This document shows positions 16,943 through 17,372 of a stretch of 17,372 bases of DNA, in pieces. The DNA lies in the NCBI GenBank assembly GCA_029857975.1, contig JAOUFX010000006.1, forward strand, positions 1-17,372. Reading direction: 5' to 3'. Below the pieces are notes generated by a model. That model did no database searches and was not told where the DNA came from. It was given only the letters and a program-made list of their open reading frames with translations. Source of the stretch: Deltaproteobacteria bacterium (lineage in GTDB: Bacteria > Desulfobacterota > SM23-61). Numbering within the stretch: position 1 is the stretch's first letter; each line of letters opens with the position of its first letter. Both the position numbers and the translations under genes were made by a program.

Positions 16943-17372
16943 TCACGGCGGCGTCAGCGCTGGGAGCCATTGACCTAAGATTTGGTTCAGGAATTCGAAA
17001 GAATTGGTCAGCAAGAGGATACCCACAATGACCAATAGGACTCCGCCTACCTTGTTGAATACTCCAAGGTACCTGCGGGCTTTCTGGAAGACGCTCAGGA
17101 AGGAATTCAGCGCCAAAGAACAGGCGAAAAAAGGAAGCCCTAACCCTAAAGAATAGAAAATCAGGAGTAAAATCCCCGAGCGCATGTCCTCGGCCGTGCT
17201 GGCATAAAGCAGGATGGAGGAGAGGATCGGTCCGACACAGGGGGTCCAGCCAGCAGCGAAGGTCACGCCAACCAGGAAGGAACCTACGTACCCCAAAGGT
17301 TTGGCGCGGAGATGCACTTTCTTCTCCTGCTGCAAAAAAGCCCAAGAGAAGACCCCGCTGATGAAAGTCCGA
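16943..17372 (-). CDS. CcdA/DsbD-type cytochrome c biogenesis membrane protein, partial
   Basis: The reading frame runs off the right window edge with no stop (17372), so only the C-terminal 143 residues are seen. The motif GSFLVGVTFAAGWTPCVGPI is the signature of CcdA-type thiol-disulfide transporters, with one of the two redox cysteines in TPC. Three or four hydrophobic segments follow, as in the second half of CcdA, and the protein ends about 30 residues past the last one. These proteins carry reducing power across the inner membrane for cytochrome c maturation or disulfide repair. The N-terminal half with the partner cysteine must lie beyond the window. A TTG at 17335 could be mistaken for a start, but the frame and family homology continue upstream of it. 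It ends 54 bases before mfd; no thioredoxin partner is visible. Confidence 0.85.
   Translation of the reverse strand, partial: RTFISGVFSWAFLQQEKKVHLRAKPLGYVGSFLVGVTFAAGWTPCVGPILSSILLYASTAEDMRSGILLLIFYSLGLGLPFFACSLALNSFLSVFQKARRYLGVFNKVGGVLLVIVGILLLTNSFEFLNQILGQWLPALTPP

Noticed and set aside
16908..17345. Alternative minus-strand frame of 145 codons at the right edge
   Set aside because: It overlaps the CcdA-like frame in a different phase. Only the other frame gives hydrophobic segments and the TPCVGP motif.

Overview
The window looks like a chromosomal segment from a Gram-negative bacterium of the deltaproteobacterial (Desulfobacterota-like) type. That placement is an inference. It rests on a SurA-like periplasmic chaperone, a soluble PAS-GAF hybrid kinase, a receiver protein ending in a CxxC/CxxC module, and gaps filled with degenerate palindromes and period-7 repeats of the kind common in those genomes. 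No rRNA, tRNA, CRISPR array, transposase or phage gene was seen.

Layout: two blocks of genes point at each other and meet near 7.9-8.1 kb. The left block (+ strand) holds a DUF1015 protein (205-1593), a TrmN6-like adenine-N6 methyltransferase overlapping it by 23 bases (1571-2311), a 1028-residue hybrid sensor histidine kinase (2435-5521), a single-receiver response regulator with a Cys4 tail (5580-6218), a rhomboid protease (6284-6967) and the 23S rRNA 2'-O-methyltransferase RlmB (7152-7913). The right block (- strand, read from the right edge) holds a CcdA-type membrane protein cut by the window end (16943-17372), Mfd (13382-16888), a SurA-like parvulin (12280-13242), PdxA (11164-12216) and UvrA (8053-10932).

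How the genes fit together: the kinase and the small regulator form a plausible multistep phosphorelay with no DNA-binding output (H396, D687, D832, H974, then perhaps D52). Mfd and UvrA are partners in transcription-coupled nucleotide excision repair and lie on the same strand, separated by the surA-pdxA pair, which is also adjacent in enterobacteria. The other genes are housekeeping or uncharacterised.

The non-coding DNA is the most unusual part. Three imperfect palindromes of related sequence fill the gap before rlmB (6977-7125) and the gap before uvrA (10956-11029 and 11077-11155). A separate nested palindrome with GTCATTGCGAG ends (7931-8053) sits between the convergent rlmB and uvrA. 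It is flanked by heptanucleotide repeats that run into both genes and encode the last residues of both proteins. Further period-7 tracts occur at 13322-13349 and, less clearly, at 23-43. I did not find a defence system or another clearly new multi-gene system. The best leads are the Cys4 receiver protein, the DUF1015 family and the repeat-encoded C-termini. No gene-free stretch exceeds about 225 bases.
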